A DNA stretch of 64,000 bases from Acanthochromis polyacanthus (lineage: Eukaryota > Chordata > Actinopteri > Pomacentridae), in contig NC_067123.1 of the NCBI RefSeq assembly GCF_021347895.1, positions 7,631,828 through 7,695,827 on the forward strand, written 5' to 3'. Below the pieces are notes generated by a model that had not been told where the DNA came from, ran no database searches, and saw nothing but the letters and a program-made list of their open reading frames with translations. This document shows, in pieces, positions 43,939 to 57,839 of this stretch. The stretch's first letter is position 1. The number at the start of each line of letters is the position of its first letter. The position numbers were made by a program, and so were the translations under genes.

Positions 43939-46654
43939 GTAAAAGAAATGCAAAAACCTTTAATATTCTGCAGGAAGACAGCAGAATATCACCTCCTCCT
44001 GGTGATTTATGCAGATTTTATGCACATAAATACACAGTGAAGGTTGAATTCTCACATCCAACACAACATAAACAGTCCACTTTCTCCCCAGCATCTGAGA
44101 ATCTTCATGTCTCCCTCAGGGAACATCACAGGAATGCTGAGATGAAAGGGAAAAAAGCTCTAACTTCATATTTCTGAAAGTTTATCTGTGGGCAGCCGGC
44201 CCAGTTTCGTAATCTGGATTGTTTCATTGTTGATATGTTGGATAAACACAGCAGGGCCTCCAGCTCTGCCACATTGTTGGCTCCATCAGTTTTCTGGACC
44301 GGCTTGTTACAAATTGCACGCCTTCCTGCCTTCCTTGTAATCGCTTGTGTTGCTTTTCAGACACCAGAGGAAGCAGTTTTATGAAGTTCGTCCCCCCCCT
44401 CCTGCCCGCCAGGAATTTTCTCCCCTCATGGCCTCATGTTTCGCCTCGTGTTTGCTGTTTGTCCTGTAAATATCAAGGCTGCTGCTCCGTCTGCAAGTCA
44501 GTGGAAAGGTTGCCTCTGATGGGCTTTTAAAACAGCAAACTAAGCGGCGCTTATTGGGCAGATCTCTGTCTGTGAGAGCGTCTGGTATTGTTACCCCCTG
44601 CAGCAGTGGCTTTACCACCGGCACTGAGACCTGCTATTTTATAATCCCAGTGACAGGGGCGCTTTAAAAATGAATGCCTCTACTGGAAGTGACTGGAAGG
44701 GGGGTGGAGATGATGGGGAGGATGGGGGTACTGACAGCCAGTAGACTTGGGTCACATCTCTGGTGCTGGCACTGATGAAAAGGAGGCATTTTTAAATTAT
44801 TGATTATTCTAATGAAACTAAACTCCTCAGGGTTTGGGACTTGGCGTCTGTGTGCTGCAGTCAAATAGAGGGAAAATGTGGAGGAGTCTTATATGATCAG
44901 GTCTAATCCAACATCTTGACAGCACAACCTGTCTTGCCACAGATAAAGAAATCTGTTGGGAGATGGTTTCAGTGACTGTTTGTAGCGTCTGTCATGGCAG
45001 CACTGTTGTGGTTTGCAGCCCCTGAAATAAGCTGTCTGTTGAAGGAACGTGAAACGAGGAAGGCTTATATTTTGGAATATATCTGAGCCGTAATATTCAA
45101 AGTCAAGGTCACCGTAAACTTTATTGTCAATGTGTCTACATGTACAGTACATCCAGAGAAACTGAAATGCCCACAGTGCATGAAAAAGAAGATACCAAAG
45201 AATACAAATACAAAATATGAATACATGTAGGTGTCTTCTGTATCTTCTATGTGTCTTTTTGATCCAAATTCTGGACTTTATGCTGCAGCAGGACATTCGT
45301 TTGGGTCATATCAAGAGTAAAATAAAAGAAAAATGTGTTAAATTCAGTTTGCAACCCCTTCCTTTTGATATTTTTTAACTTTCTGGCACTCTTTGTTTGA
45401 TTGATGAAACAGATGCTATTCGACCCACATCTACGTTTTATTGACACATCAGCGTTTCAATTCAGATGACTGGTGTTAATGGTGAATGTAATGCTTATAT
45501 AAATAGTCAGGGTGTTAAACTTACACAGGATTGGTGTTAAATCTCCTGTTTTCTCCCACAAGCAGTGCTTCAATCCGTTTCTTAGCCTGCAGTGAACAAT
45601 TGCTCTCCATTAAAGCAGCTTTCTGTCGATTCACTGTTGAGTTTTATCTGCGAGCAGGATGAATTTACCTTGATAAATAAATAAGGCGTGAGAGATGCTG
45701 CTTCCCATGAACGAGGAGATTAAAGGAAGGCAGCATAAGTATATTGATTAAAGCAGAGCTGGACATTGGCCTCCTGGGTCTTTTTTACCGATCAGAGATG
45801 TCGATGCATAACCGCCTGAAAGTCCCAAACGCATCCTGTGTCAGGATATTTCAGAATATAATCACACACCCACTGCTGGTCCTTTATCTGACAGGTGTCA
45901 TCAATGTAGACGGAGCTGTGGGTTTCAGTGATGAGTTAATTGTCACCTAATTTGCATATTGATTTGCTGGTAGTCTTGGTTAACTGTTCCATTTTTTTTA
46001 AAAGAAAACAAGGCAACGTTTTCTGATTGCAGTCTCTTTAATTTAATATTTTCAGTTTTCCCCTTCTTCTTTATGATCGTAAACTGAATATCTTTGGGTT
46101 GTGGGCCAAACAAGACATTCGAAGACATTTTCTTGAGCTTTTGGAAGCACTGAACAACATTTTCACCATTTTCTGACCTGTTATTGAACAAACCACAAAT
46201 CAGTGAACCAGAAAAATCGTCAATAGATTAATTAACAATGATTAGATGCCATACTTCATTACAACAAGCACACCTGCTACAGGAATCTCTCCAGTTGCTC
46301 TCCAGTTTTTACACTCCGAAATTTGTATTTTATATTTGCTTCACAAGCCATTCATGCAGTTTTTTAAAATACGCCAAGAAACCTTGAATACTTTTAACTT
46401 CTTTTAAACTCCTGTGACTCTACTCTTTATTGTAGTGCTGCTGCATGTTATTTCTGCAGCCCAAGATAAATTTAATGATAACTTCATGTAATTTAAACTG
46501 ATGGGAAAATCAAACTCTTGGTAATTCTGTTTTTGTGAGGCTTGATAGATGAACATTAAGGCTGCGATCTGACTCAGAATGGATCTTTGTGGGGTGACTT
46601 TTTTTTAATCTATAAGCTTGATTGGTCTGTGCTCAGTAAAGGTCATGAGTCTGT
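43939..46654. other. macf1 intron sequence
   Basis: Near 45110-45180 'accgtaaactttattgtcaa...gtacagtaca' resembles a fragment of a common fish retroelement tail. Otherwise nothing definite. Minus-strand frame 44889-45296 has no recognisable domain. Confidence 0.35.
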
Positions 46655-47195
46655 AGTTGGGTTTCCATTACAATTTTTCGCAAAATAAAAGCGATATTTC
46701 TAAAATTTCGACAAAGTATATTTGCGCTTTGAACGTGTTTCCATTGAAGGTTGTTCTGGGCAGAAGCATCGGAACTCTCGTAAAATATCATCCCGCGAGA
46801 TTTCACTGGAGGAAGATGGACGCCCAAAACCTCCTTCTAACACTCTGCATTCCTCTGCTGTTTGCTGTCTAGTATGGCAGTGATGTTTTTCTCAAGAATA
46901 ATGGCAAGAAAAGTCTCGGTCTCCTCTTCTGTCCACACGTACCACACCATGTTTACTCTGAGAGAACTGGTTATGTGACCAGGTACGTCACGTCCGGTGA
47001 CGTATAATTGCGGAAAAAGTGTTTCCATTGCAATATTTTTCAATATCGAAACGTCTGAAAAACCACCTCATGAGAGCGTAAAAACTTTTCAGCGATATTT
47101 TAGTCCTTTTTCGAAATTCAGGTGTTTCCATTACCAGTTTTTTATTGCGCTATTTACATTTTGCGCATATCTAACGGTAATGGAAACACAGCTTG
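46655..47195. mobile_element. Non-autonomous Harbinger-like element with inverted ends
   Basis: The ends read gtagttgggtttccattac (about 46654) and gtaatggaaacacagcttg (about 47175-47195), inverted repeats of about 12-14 bases. The subterminal 'ttttcgcaaaata' and 'attttgcgcatat' are also complementary. It carries a short coding remnant on the minus strand (next entry). I could not fix the target duplication. Confidence 0.6.
46845..46950 (-). pseudogene. Myb/SANT-like DNA-binding domain remnant
   Basis: The minus-strand frame contains VWTEEETETFLAIILEKN, resembling the first helix of the Myb/SANT-like (MADF-type) domain found in the DNA-binding partner protein of PIF/Harbinger transposons. 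Only about 35 residues are left and the frame ends beyond it. I regard it as a relic inside the MITE. Confidence 0.5.
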
Positions 47196-49746
47196 TGTTG
47201 CCTTATTTGACAGAAATCTTCATTTTCCTTTTATTTCTGACTATTTGAAGAGCAAAAATGTCAGTTATGCTTGTGAAACATCAAGGAACAAAAGAAGTTA
47301 AAAAACGCAGTGCTTAGCTGGCACTTCTGATTGATTGTGGCTTACAGTGATGAGTTTGTAAATAGGTCAGTTTCTTGTAGCGTTCGTACAGTCTGGATCT
47401 GGTACAGTTTGTGTGGAAATTGTTATTGACATGATTGGCTGAATTTTTAGGATACCAGGATATCCTCAGATCGATGTGTGTTTTCAGTAGAGCTGCAGGT
47501 TTTGGACTTGTGGGTTCTGTCAGACATCATAGTCCAGCTCTTCTCCTTTTGTCAGTGCTGTAATGAGGCTGTAACTCTATATGTTCCGTGCTGTGTCCTC
47601 TGGAGTCTGTCCACAACAATCGGACTGTGCTCCTCAATGCCACTGTCAAGTCATGTTGTATTCTTTGAAGTAACAATAGCGTGTTTACTGTCTTGACTGA
47701 TGTCAAGTTAACTCCTGTCATTCATTCTTTTGTTTTGACATATATCATTCTTTCTCTTTCTTATCTTCATCTCCTGATTTCTGGGATTGCAGTGCACCAA
47801 ATTTCTGTAAAAACACAGCCAAGTGAAGCTCTAAAATACAATAAAAACTGTAAAATCTAAGCTTTTTTGAAGCTACAAACAAGAATAACTGTTAGTAGCA
47901 GGCTGCTGTAAAAGCTAACCAAAATGTTTTCTCACAACAATTTACAACGCACTGTTTAGAGAATGGCTCCATTCAGGCAGCTCAGAATATTATTGATACC
48001 TTTGTATTTTTTCCCCCTTTTTTTTACAATAAGTAAATTTTTTTCTTAGTTTCTAACATGTCTTTGATAAACTACTATTACCAATACATTGCTGTCTTTT
48101 GAGTAAATGTTCTTGATTCATAAAAATATATCTTTTCTTGTCCTTTATCCTCTGTTAAATGCGTTTTATAATGTTTAACATTAATGATCCAGAAGTGAGA
48201 AATCTATTTGACACCTTTTTTTGCACTTTAAAGAGACAAAGTGTGATAATTTACAGGCAGCTATAGCTTATATTGATTAAAGTGGCAACTACATCTAAAA
48301 ATACTATATTATGAGAAAGTGTAAGTGGAATATTCAACAGTAAACTTCATATTATACTTTGAAGTCAATCATAAAATAATTAACTGAAATACTGTAAAAA
48401 TGAGGTAAAAGTTGCCAGTATGTTGGTCTAATTTTCCAGTTACATTCATTCCAGTGTGATTTTAATGTTGTGTTGACCCTGTAAATGGCTGTACATGTGT
48501 ATATGTAAGGTTACAGTACTTTGTCAGCTGTGTGTGAGTCACTTGTAGCAGTTGTCGGGAAGAATAGGCTCAGAAATGGGAACTTGGCGTCCTGCTGGAG
48601 GCATCACTTCACTGAAACTGGAGGTCGACACTTGATCCGGTCTAAATCATTCACGAGGCTGGTGGGGTGTTTGTGTGCCTTCATGCTCATGTGTGTACCT
48701 GCTGTGTCACAATGGCAGGATATGTAAAATGGTGATGGGGTCGCTTATGGAAAAACACTGGAACCCGACTCAGAAAACACCGTGAGTCAGTGGAAAAGCA
48801 GATGGTTTGAGGCAGATTGACAGCAACATTTGAACATTATGTTTACTGAAGCAGCGCCGTAATTATGATGTAGGAAGCAGCGCCATGCACGTTTCTGCTC
48901 CTCTGGCTATTCTTTAATAATCCTAATTAGACAAGTATAATAACTTAAGCTTAAGAGCAGCTTAGAAGCTCCATATTCATTAACACATGGCAGGTACAGC
49001 GCCGTGAAAATCCGCTCGGAGCCAAAGATAAGCCAGGAAACCTGTAAGGAAACTGAACAATCGGACAGTTTAGAGGAACAAGAAAGTCAGGAAGCCCACA
49101 GCCATGAATCTGCCCTTTACAAATATAGACTCTGGAAAATGAGAGACAAATTTAGGCAAGCAAGTCAGCTCTTGAATTGAAAGACAATTTTACGAAAAGA
49201 GCCAAAACTGTACCATTTATCAGAGCCAGAAATGGTAAAAATGTTGGCAACAGTTTTTTTTTCAAATTTTTGTCACAAAAATACTCAGAGATTGAACTTT
49301 TCTTCTAGCCATGGTTGTGCTCACACATAGGAGGAGGGACGAAACTAATTAGACGGCAAATATAAAACATATTGGAGCAATAAAATGGATGCAGCTTGTC
49401 TCAGAAATGGCATACAGAGGAGCAAATTGTTGGAAGATACATTCAGCACGGTGAAACATGTTTCTAAGTTTATATGCAGAGTTGTTGTCAGTCGAGATTG
49501 TAAAAATACAACCAGTAAAATATCTATATTAAGTAGAGTTCACATTTTTTCCTTTATTGGTAACACCTGCAGACAAAATGTTGTGCAGGCTGATTCTAGT
49601 TTTATTCCCATTTTTGCTAAATATGTAATCAGAAACACTTCTTTTTGATGAATCATGATTGTGATATTGCAGTAAAGCCTTTTTGAATTCTGTTCATGTC
49701 TAGTCATGCGTGTGATGTTTCCATAGACGTGATGATCTTTATATCA
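47196..49746. other. Intron sequence, nothing definite
   Basis: No gene or clear repeat. A moderately GC-rich part near 48520-49130 could be regulatory but shows no diagnostic motif. Confidence 0.3.
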
Positions 49747-50138
49747 TACGGTGTTCTCCATAATTATTGGCACCCCGGTTAAGATGTGTTCTTTAGCTTC
49801 TAATAAAATCAATTTTTTTCTAAATAATATGGGAACATAATGGAAAAAAGAGGAAAATCCAACCTTTAATTCAAGTGTATTTATGCAGTGGGAAAAAAAA
49901 TCACACATTAATAAATAATTCTTTTACATCAAATCATGTGTGCCACAATTATTATCACCACTGATGCTAATGCTTTGTACAACCCCCTTTTGCCAACAAA
50001 ACAATCTATTCTTCTCCTATCATACATTTTTCTACAATTTTCAGTGTGAGAGTATGCTTCTGCCATGAAAGTTGAATTTATTTTAAGGTTTTCAGCACAT
50101 CTTAACCGGGGCTGCCAATAATTATGGAGGGCGCTGTA
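49747..50138. mobile_element. Tc1/mariner-type MITE with about 40-bp terminal inverted repeats
   Basis: The left end tacggtgttctccataatta and the right end taattatggagggcgctgta are complementary. Pairing continues through 'ttggca.ccccggttaagatgtg' on each side. TA lies at each extremity. The 392-bp element has no coding content. Confidence 0.85.
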
Positions 50139-50465
50139 TAAATACGCTTACAAACTGCTTTGGGTTCAGGGAGTTTAATTGTCAGAGTATGTTTCTCAAC
50201 TCAGATTTCAGTTCTCTTGTGCCAAATGTTTTTTTTAGTGTGGATAAAATCTAGGGTTAATAATACTGAGCCCTCTATAGACAGTGTGTGTTGGCGGCCT
50301 TAACATTGCTGCAGATCTTTGGCCGAGGACAGCACCACAATGTTCTGTCTATAAACTTAACACCTCTGACTCATCAGAGCCAACTCCTGTCCGCTCAGTT
50401 CTAACGCTGCCCTCCCAGTGTGTTTCTGTGTGTGTTTGTGTTTCTGTGTGCGTTTGTGTGTCTGT

Positions 50466-50860
50466 TAGGGGTGTAACGAAATGGTCAACTCACGAAACGA
50501 TATGAAACAGGGCTCACGATACAAAACACTCACGATATGAAATAAAGATTAAAGAAAATCCCCAACAGTAGGAAGTTATGCAAAAATCAAATTTTGTTTA
50601 TTTTCTTCCTTAAGCAGACATACAAAAATAATGCTGTATCAGTACAAAATAAATAACCGATTTATTCGACGAAGGAGCATCAGCTAATTCCTCAACCTCG
50701 TCTTCCTCCATTTTGAAGTGAGTGTTTTGCTACGGTAGACGAGGAGGGTCAGAAATCATCAGTCTCAGTAGTGCACGGCACCCCTTCACGATTTTTATTT
50801 CGTGCGTCTTTGAATTTTATTTCGTGAAATTTCGTGGCACGAAATTTCGTTACACCCCTA
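50466..50860. mobile_element. hAT-type MITE with 8-bp target duplication
   Basis: The ends are taggggtgtaacgaaat and atttcgttacacccct(a), perfect inverted repeats of about 16 bases. The eight bases GTGTCTGT flank it at 50458-50465 and 50861-50868. It landed in a (tg)-rich microsatellite. 'Cacgatat' and 'cgtgaaatttcgtg' palindromic words lie inside. It is 395 bp and non-coding. Confidence 0.88.
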
Positions 50861-50868
50861 GTGTCTGT

Positions 50869-53800
50869 GTGTGTTTACTGTCTGAGCTGGTATGCGATGG
50901 TGAAGTCTCTGGGGCTTTTTCTGCCCATCGGGATTAATGTTTTACTCGACTGTGCAGAGTCACACATGAGTTCTCTGTTAATGTAATCAGCGCAACATTC
51001 ACAGTTGCACGTGTACAGCAGTGACCCACACAGTCCACGAAGTCTGACAGACACAGTTTGGCCCCTAAGATGCTGCTACACTTCACACAACATCCAAACT
51101 GGGGCGTTTTCACAAGTATTACAGCAGATTTGCACCCCAGTAAGCTCAGTTTTCATCTTTTTCATTCCCTGGTGTTGAGAGCCAGAGCTCAGTTGCAAAA
51201 AATAATAATTTTGTTATTGATAGAGCTGCATATTGCTGTCTCAGCATATTGCTGTTGCCTGTGAAATTACAGATAATGAATAGGTAGCAACAAAATGTCC
51301 TGTTTCAGCAATATTCCAGACCAAGCTGTATGAAAAATCTACCATGAAGAATTGATTTTTTTTGTGGCTGGAATGCTTACCGATCTAATTGTTCTGAGCT
51401 TTCATACAGCTGCAGTCTACATGTTGACTAGTTGGTCAATTTGCTCTTATTTCATGACATTTTCATTTGTCAAACAATCACTAGTGTTACTTTTGTAAAG
51501 AGAAAAGTGCGCAATTAACAACCTTCCAAGATTAATGCATTATTTTTTAGCAGTAGAAGTTACAGAATACCGATTAGCAGCACTGCGTTTTATCAACTTT
51601 AAACTCGCCCAGCGTAATGGAAACTGCTAGGTCTAACTTAATCAACATTTACAGATCTAAACTAACAAAGAAGCCGTTGGTCTGGCTTTATTTTGTTTCA
51701 ACTAATGGGCAAAAAGCTGCACAATAGCAATTTGCATATCACAGTTCAACAGCCAACATAGCAGATCATCTTAAACAGCAGCTAGCTAACAAGTCTGTTA
51801 TATTTCTCAGTAGACCTTGTTCTGAATCACCAGCTCATATAGTTTTATACACAGAAATCATCTAAATACAGGCAGGTGGTTGCTGTTATCACTATAGTAT
51901 AAAATAATCGGATAAAAAAATATTTATTATCCTGCAAATACCAGCTTTTTTGCTGATATAGAATTAATTTAAGCTAATAAGACTAGCAGCACTGTGCTCA
52001 GTTAGCTACTCTAGTAATGATAGGCAGCTTTCCCTCAACGAGTTCATTTGATTAAGCTTTTCTCTGCACTATTTAATACTGATATTGGCATCCAGTGCTG
52101 TGTATTAGTGGAAAATGTCAACCTAAAATCTGAAAAAGATCTCAGTGGTGGTCATTTATGTGCTCACTGTGATCCAACACATCATTGTAGCTCCTTACAC
52201 GTTAGCTTGGTAGTTTTTGATTGCATTTCCTTGAAATCTTAAATGTAGATGCCAAAATTTTGTAAAATAGTAACACAAAGTCAGTATCAGATGCTAATAA
52301 TTTAAGAACCAGCCCCAGTGGAGCTCATACAGTTCAGGCAGCTCTGTCCTTGTTGCTAACTCTGACTTTACTCTCAGCGGTCAGAGAAACAGACAGAGGG
52401 AGTGCACCGAGTGTCAGGAAGGGTTTGGACCTAAGTGTTTGCTGACGTCCCACATTTTCATGGAATACAGGAAGTGTCAGAACATCACTTCCTGTCTCTG
52501 CAGATCTGTTTGTACCTGCCTCTGTGATTCTCCACATGCAGTGAACAATCAGAGGAGGCTTCTCCGTCTACCGCCTGAATCTGCTGCTGTTATGTCATCT
52601 TGAACTCAGCTTCTCTGCCGGCGTAGCGCTTCTGAACTGACACGACCCCATTAGAGGTAAAATTAGACCTCGAAATGTCAAGATTAGAGGGCAGACAAAG
52701 CGTAGAAAATTATGTTTCAAACTGGTTGTAGGAGGAGTGATCTCTGACAGAGGAGGAAATAAAGGAAAGATTAGTGAAGGTGGAGAGGAGGAAGAGATGG
52801 AAGAGGAGTTGAAAACATGGAGATGAAGACAAGCAGTTGAAAAAATAACGTTTGGGTCTGACATTAGACGAAACAACTTCTAATGAAACTATGCTCAACC
52901 AACAAACTAAACTGAGTTAGAAGAATTAGCTTTTCCTCTACGTATTTAAGTCGATTACTCTTAAAAATGAAGTTGTTCCGAGTAGTTTTCCAATGTTATT
53001 TAAAAGGAAATTTTTAGTATTATGTACTTGATTGACATAATTGCAAATTTTAAGCTGACAAAATTCTAAAACATTGCTTTATTCCAGTTAGATTTTCTTT
53101 AGTTTTTTTTTTTTTAAATCTTTTTGTTTATGCACTACGCTTAAGGAAATTAGTTCATTCACAAAACAGTTTCTTTTAAAATAATGAACTGCAATTATGT
53201 ATTTGAACATGATTTTTAAATCTTGAAAGCAAAACAATTTCCGAGTCCCCCAGAATTATTTTTAATAAACATGAAAAACCCTCTTGAACTGAGCAGATTT
53301 GTCAAATTAAACTTTATCGTTCTTATCCATGAGTGTGGTAAAGTTTTTCTGCTATATGTCTGGATGCAATAATAGAAAATAATACCACACAGAAATTTAG
53401 GTTTATATTTCGCATGATGTTAAGTTGATGCAACGTGATGTCAACCAGACTCTTGCAGCTTAAAAGATTGATCTAAATCAATGAATCGTGTATTTATTCT
53501 TGAAATTATGTGTTCAATTAGGTGGTGGGAGTAGGTCCCTTAAGTTGGTTTTTAGAGAAGAATGCGGAAAACGGTTTAATAGAATGTGAAAGCATAAAGA
53601 TGTATCTGCAGAATGAAAGAGAAGACTGAGAGAGGAGAGGCAGCCTGGGAGCTATCGGCCGGTCCCACAGTCGGATCATTGCAACTGGATTTTTCCATTT
53701 GGCCTAGTTTTTCCTTCCTAACTCCCTCGATCCTGGTCTCCTCTCACGGTAGATCTCTGCCCGCCCGCAAGAACAAAACCTCCTCCTCCATCTCAACACA

Positions 53801-54537
53801 GCCTCTCCCTCTGTCTCAGATCATAATGTGGTCCAAATCTTTGCTAATACTTCTCATCTGTAGCCGTTTATTTGATCAGTAACCCACATGTAACTGCTTC
53901 AGAACCTCAGTGAAGAAGCTTTTCTTCATCTGGTGGATTTTACATGCTCTCTGCTGCTGACATCGGTTTCATTTGACTCCTTTCCCTCTCATCTTTTCAT
54001 TCCTTGGTATTGATTTTTCCTCCACCCTCCTTCTCCTCTGCCTTTTCCTCACATTCTCACTTGCTCATTTCGTTACCTCCTAATTATTTCGCTCCGTCTC
54101 TGTCCTCCTCCTCCCCTCCGTCCTCCCCCGCCCGCCTTCCCGTCTCTTGACGCTGCTTCCTGTTTAGTCACATTCTCCAGCAGCACCTGACTGTGTCGGC
54201 AGGAAAAGCCAACGCTGTCAGAGCTGCGGCAGGCAAAACCAAACGCTGACCGAGCCAGAAAGCCTGCGCTGCTGATTATAGATGGAAAGGGAAGAGGAGG
54301 GGGCAATCAAATGTTCCCACAGCTGTGAGCGCCGCCGGGAGGCATTTCCACCCTGCTGGGACAAAACGGTTGTTATTAATGCAATGAGAATATCGCCCAC
54401 AAATATGTGAGATGACTTTAATATAAAGGCCTCATCATATATATAGAGAAAGATTTATATAAGAAAGGAAACATTTAGTAGACATTCAGGTTTATTAAAG
54501 TGCGTAAATTACATGGAGAATATGAAGCCAAAGGATG
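50869..54537. other. macf1 intron sequence, nothing definite
   Basis: Includes a purine-rich tract (52735-52830) and a pyrimidine-rich tract (53935-54150). Frame 53613-53882 has no domain, and no exon can be supported. Confidence 0.35.
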
Positions 54538-55311
54538 CTAACCCTCTCAACCCCAAGCATTTTCTGGAGTTGTTTTTTACTCACTGTGGGCTCATTTTCA
54601 CTGCAGTATAAAGTCTTTCGTTTCTATGGAATCAACAAAACAATGAATAGAAGTAGAACTCAGAATGTCTGACAGGGTATAATGCCACGGATCATTAAAA
54701 AGAAAACATGAAAGTTGAATTTCTTCCATTATTTATTTTGCAAAAATGGAATTAGCATGTACAACATTTTTCCAAATGCTCGCAAGTGTTTCCAGTGCAA
54801 GAAAAAATATGAACTTTACACACTGTAGATGTTTTTTTTCCCAATTAGTACAGCCTCTACAATCAATAGCACATCAGCTCTAGAAGAATATTTCACCATG
54901 CTGAATGTTTCGGACAACTTGCTCCTCTGTGTACCATTTTTAAACCATGCTGCATTAATTTAGGAGGTTATTTTAAGTGTGTTTTACTTTGCACGCTAAT
55001 TCTCTTTGGTATACTTTTTCCTAACACAGTCTGCAGTTCAACCGAGAAATGGTAGAATTGTTTTGTCTCGTGGCTTTTGGTTGCAGCTGCATTTTCACAG
55101 GATCTGCTCAGGGCAAACGGCTTACTTTTGGTTAATTGATTTTTGATAAATATCATGATTTTAAGCTTAAATTAACTTTTCCCAGTAGAGCCGCATGTTA
55201 CAAGATAGGTTTGAGGATCATCGTTAAGTTAAAAATCTGACTTTTTTTCTGTTTTTACAGTTTCTGGTATTGATTTCACGGATTTCAAACTTTTGAAGTT
55301 CAGGGGGTTAA
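54538..55311 (+). mobile_element. TTAA-type non-autonomous element, family C, copy 2
   Basis: Starts ctaaccctctcaacccc (left TTAA mutated to CTAA) and ends agttcaggggg-TTAA. Internal words 'gctcattttcactgcagtataaagtc', 'atatttcaccatgctgaatg', 'aaaccatgctgcatta' and 'tttggtatactttt' match the 38304-40202 element in the same order. The copy is 774 bp and lacks the internal duplication and the nested MITE. Confidence 0.6.
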
Positions 55312-56703
55312 ACCCAATTTTAAAAAATCCATAGTTATGCCTCTGACAGCAAGAGAAAGCAAAAGATAAAGACACCAGCATCTCAGTAGGTTTTCAGATC
55401 TCTTTTAAAGTTAACATACATCGCCACAGTTGGAGGGTGAGATTGTTCAGTTTTAATGGTGTCAGACATATTTACAGCAGGTTAGTGCAAAATAAATGAC
55501 CGGACAGAATCTAAGCAGAAAACTAATTCAGTTCCAGTGGAGCTGCTGCCATGTGTTCAGCCCTGAAAAGAAAAACAGTGCAGTGTCAAAATGAGATCCT
55601 CTGGCTCTGTCCTGCATTCTCCACATTTTATCTTCACATGCAGTAAATCTGTCGCTGTGACGTCTCTCCTCCCCTCTCTTCCCCTCGTCTCTGCCCCTTT
55701 TTTACTGTTCGCAGCAGCTCTCCTCTCTGTAGTCTTCAGGGTTCTTACATAAGCAGCACCCGGCTGATTTTTAGTAAATTAATCAATGAGCTTCATTGTG
55801 CATTGGTGTGTGTGTGAAGAGAGAAAATGGAGTGGAATGGTCGTGAGGGCTGCAGTGTGAACTATTTGTCTAAATGTGTGTGCATATTTGTGTGTTTGTT
55901 TGGAAACAGTGAGCCTCTCTTCTCCCAGCAGCACACAGGGCCTGTATTCATGACAAACTGTAGCAGCGACGACTGCGTTTTTTTTTTTTTTTTTTTCCCC
56001 AGTGTTGCGTGGCGGTTTGTCCAAGCAGAGCGACGTTTGTCCCGTCTCTGTCGGCGATCCCCGGATGTTTAGTTTAAAGAAAAAGTGGGAGGAATGTCTG
56101 ACTGTGTGTCCATTCAGTTAAAGGAAGCGAAAATAGAACATCAGTGGTCGTCGCCGTGCGTGGCATCGCTGTGTCTGTGTGACTTGAATGGATAATAAAG
56201 CTCCACAAGGAAACAGAAAGAGGAACTCTGCCATTGCTTTGACCTCTGTGACACACAAACACACACACACAGCCGGGTTAACGTGAAAACTCAGCTTTAC
56301 TCCCCGTTTTGACCTTCAACACACACCAAGCCAGCGTTTTCCAACATGCTGTCAAGTGCAGATACGTGTAACCTTAAATTTTAAGGTGGAAGGGTAAATC
56401 TGTGACCCTGCCAAACCCTGACACTTCTGGTGACAATGAAGAGCGGAACAGAGTTTTAACAGGCCGACTTACAGCATCAGCACCAGAGGACTATACAGCC
56501 TGTAAAGCAGGATTTTAGGTTAGCGAGGAACTTTAGACTTCACCCAGGAAAAATGTGTTCTGGTCAGAAAAAAACAGGAAGGGTGCCTCCAAAAATATGA
56601 AAAGAAGTGTAAATATTGACTAAAATTATCTCTTTTTGAGGATGTAAAAAGAATGAACTACTATTTTTAAAAGTGTAGGTTTTTGATGCAGACATTATGT
56701 ACA
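55312..56703. other. Intron sequence, nothing definite
   Basis: A pure T run of about 18 at 55979-55996. No gene is recognised. Confidence 0.3.
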
Positions 56704-56775
56704 GTTTTCAATTCAATTAAATTTTATTTATATAGCGCCAATTACAGCTCACATTGTCTGAAGACACTTTAGTTT
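56704..56775. repeat. Fragment of the 'ttttatttatatagcgccaa' fish repeat
   Basis: Close match to 27655-27722, same orientation. It directly precedes a family D copy. Confidence 0.5.
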
Positions 56776-57200
56776 TTTTTTTCAGTCAACGTATAAAATA
56801 ATTTCTTCTGTAGTTTTTTTTCTGTAATTTTAATAGATATTCTCTGTAATTTTACAAAAAATCTTGAAAAATATTAACAAATTTTCAGTCTTGAATATAC
56901 CTATTTTTTTCTTTCAAATAATAAAAAATATCTGTAATTGAAAAAAAATGATTTAAGTAAACTAAAACATGTCATTTCATAGTCCGACACTGCAAAAGAA
57001 CAAATTAACATTTGAAAAAATACAGATTTTATGTGGATGCCACTGATGGTTTTGGCTTATGTTTTTATTTTTATGTTTTTCACAGAAAATGAAAACATAT
57101 TTTCTGTGATTTAATAAAACAGGAAAAAATCTGTAAAATGACAGTATAATGTTAAAAAAAACACTTCTAACAAGTGTAAAACTGTATAAACATTTTTTTT
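56776..57200 (+). repeat. AT-rich dispersed repeat, family D, copy 3
   Basis: Shares 'ttttctttcaaataataaaa', 'gtcatttcatagtc', 'tacagattttatgtgg' and 'aataaaacaggaaaaaatct' with the copies at 15.0 and 59.9 kb. Confidence 0.55.
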
Positions 57201-57242
57201 TAGCCTGAGTGTGGTTGTTAGGTTTAGTGGAGCCAGATAATG

Positions 57243-57570
57243 TCAGATTTATTTATAGAACATTTCTAAAGGCTTATGGCCAACCACAGTGCTTTACAGT
57301 AAAATACATCATCAACAATACGAGAACAAAAAAAAAAACAACTTAAAATAGAACAGATAAAATATCCGTTAAAGGTGACTCTGCTCAGCCAAAGGCCAGG
57401 GTGAAGAAGTGAGTCTTTAAGACGAGTTTTAAAAATGGAGAGGCTATTGGCAGACCGCACAGAGATGGTGTAAATATAACCTCCTGGGTATGTTGGACCT
57501 GCTTCCAAGTTAGCTGTGAAGCTGTTTTGTTGTAATTTTTATTTTTAGCCAGCTCACTGAGCAAAAAAGT
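57243..57570 (+). repeat. Dispersed retroelement-tail-like repeat
   Basis: Sequence 'atttatttatagaacatttc...accacagtgctttacagtaa' followed by 'gtgagtctttaagacgagtt' resembles a widespread fish repeat in which a short-period tail is followed by '...agtgctttaca'. Classification is uncertain. Confidence 0.4.
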
Positions 57571-57731
57571 CTCCTCTGTTGGTAAATTGCTGCTGCTGTA
57601 ACGTGTGAGGGCTGTAAAATGCAGTAGAGCTGTCAGCATGAGGTAAGACGTGGGAGGGAGACGGTTAATGAATTAATCATGGATCCTGCTCTAAAAGCAA
57701 TATAGGGGACAGTGGTTAGTCTGCATTGATT

Positions 57732-57839
<108 letters not shown>

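Noticed and set aside
43767..44177. Longer macf1 first-exon reading frame starting at 43767 and running into the intron
   Set aside because: The donor AAAG|gtaaaag at 43938 truncates it, and the family N-terminus and Kozak context favour the ATG at 43845.
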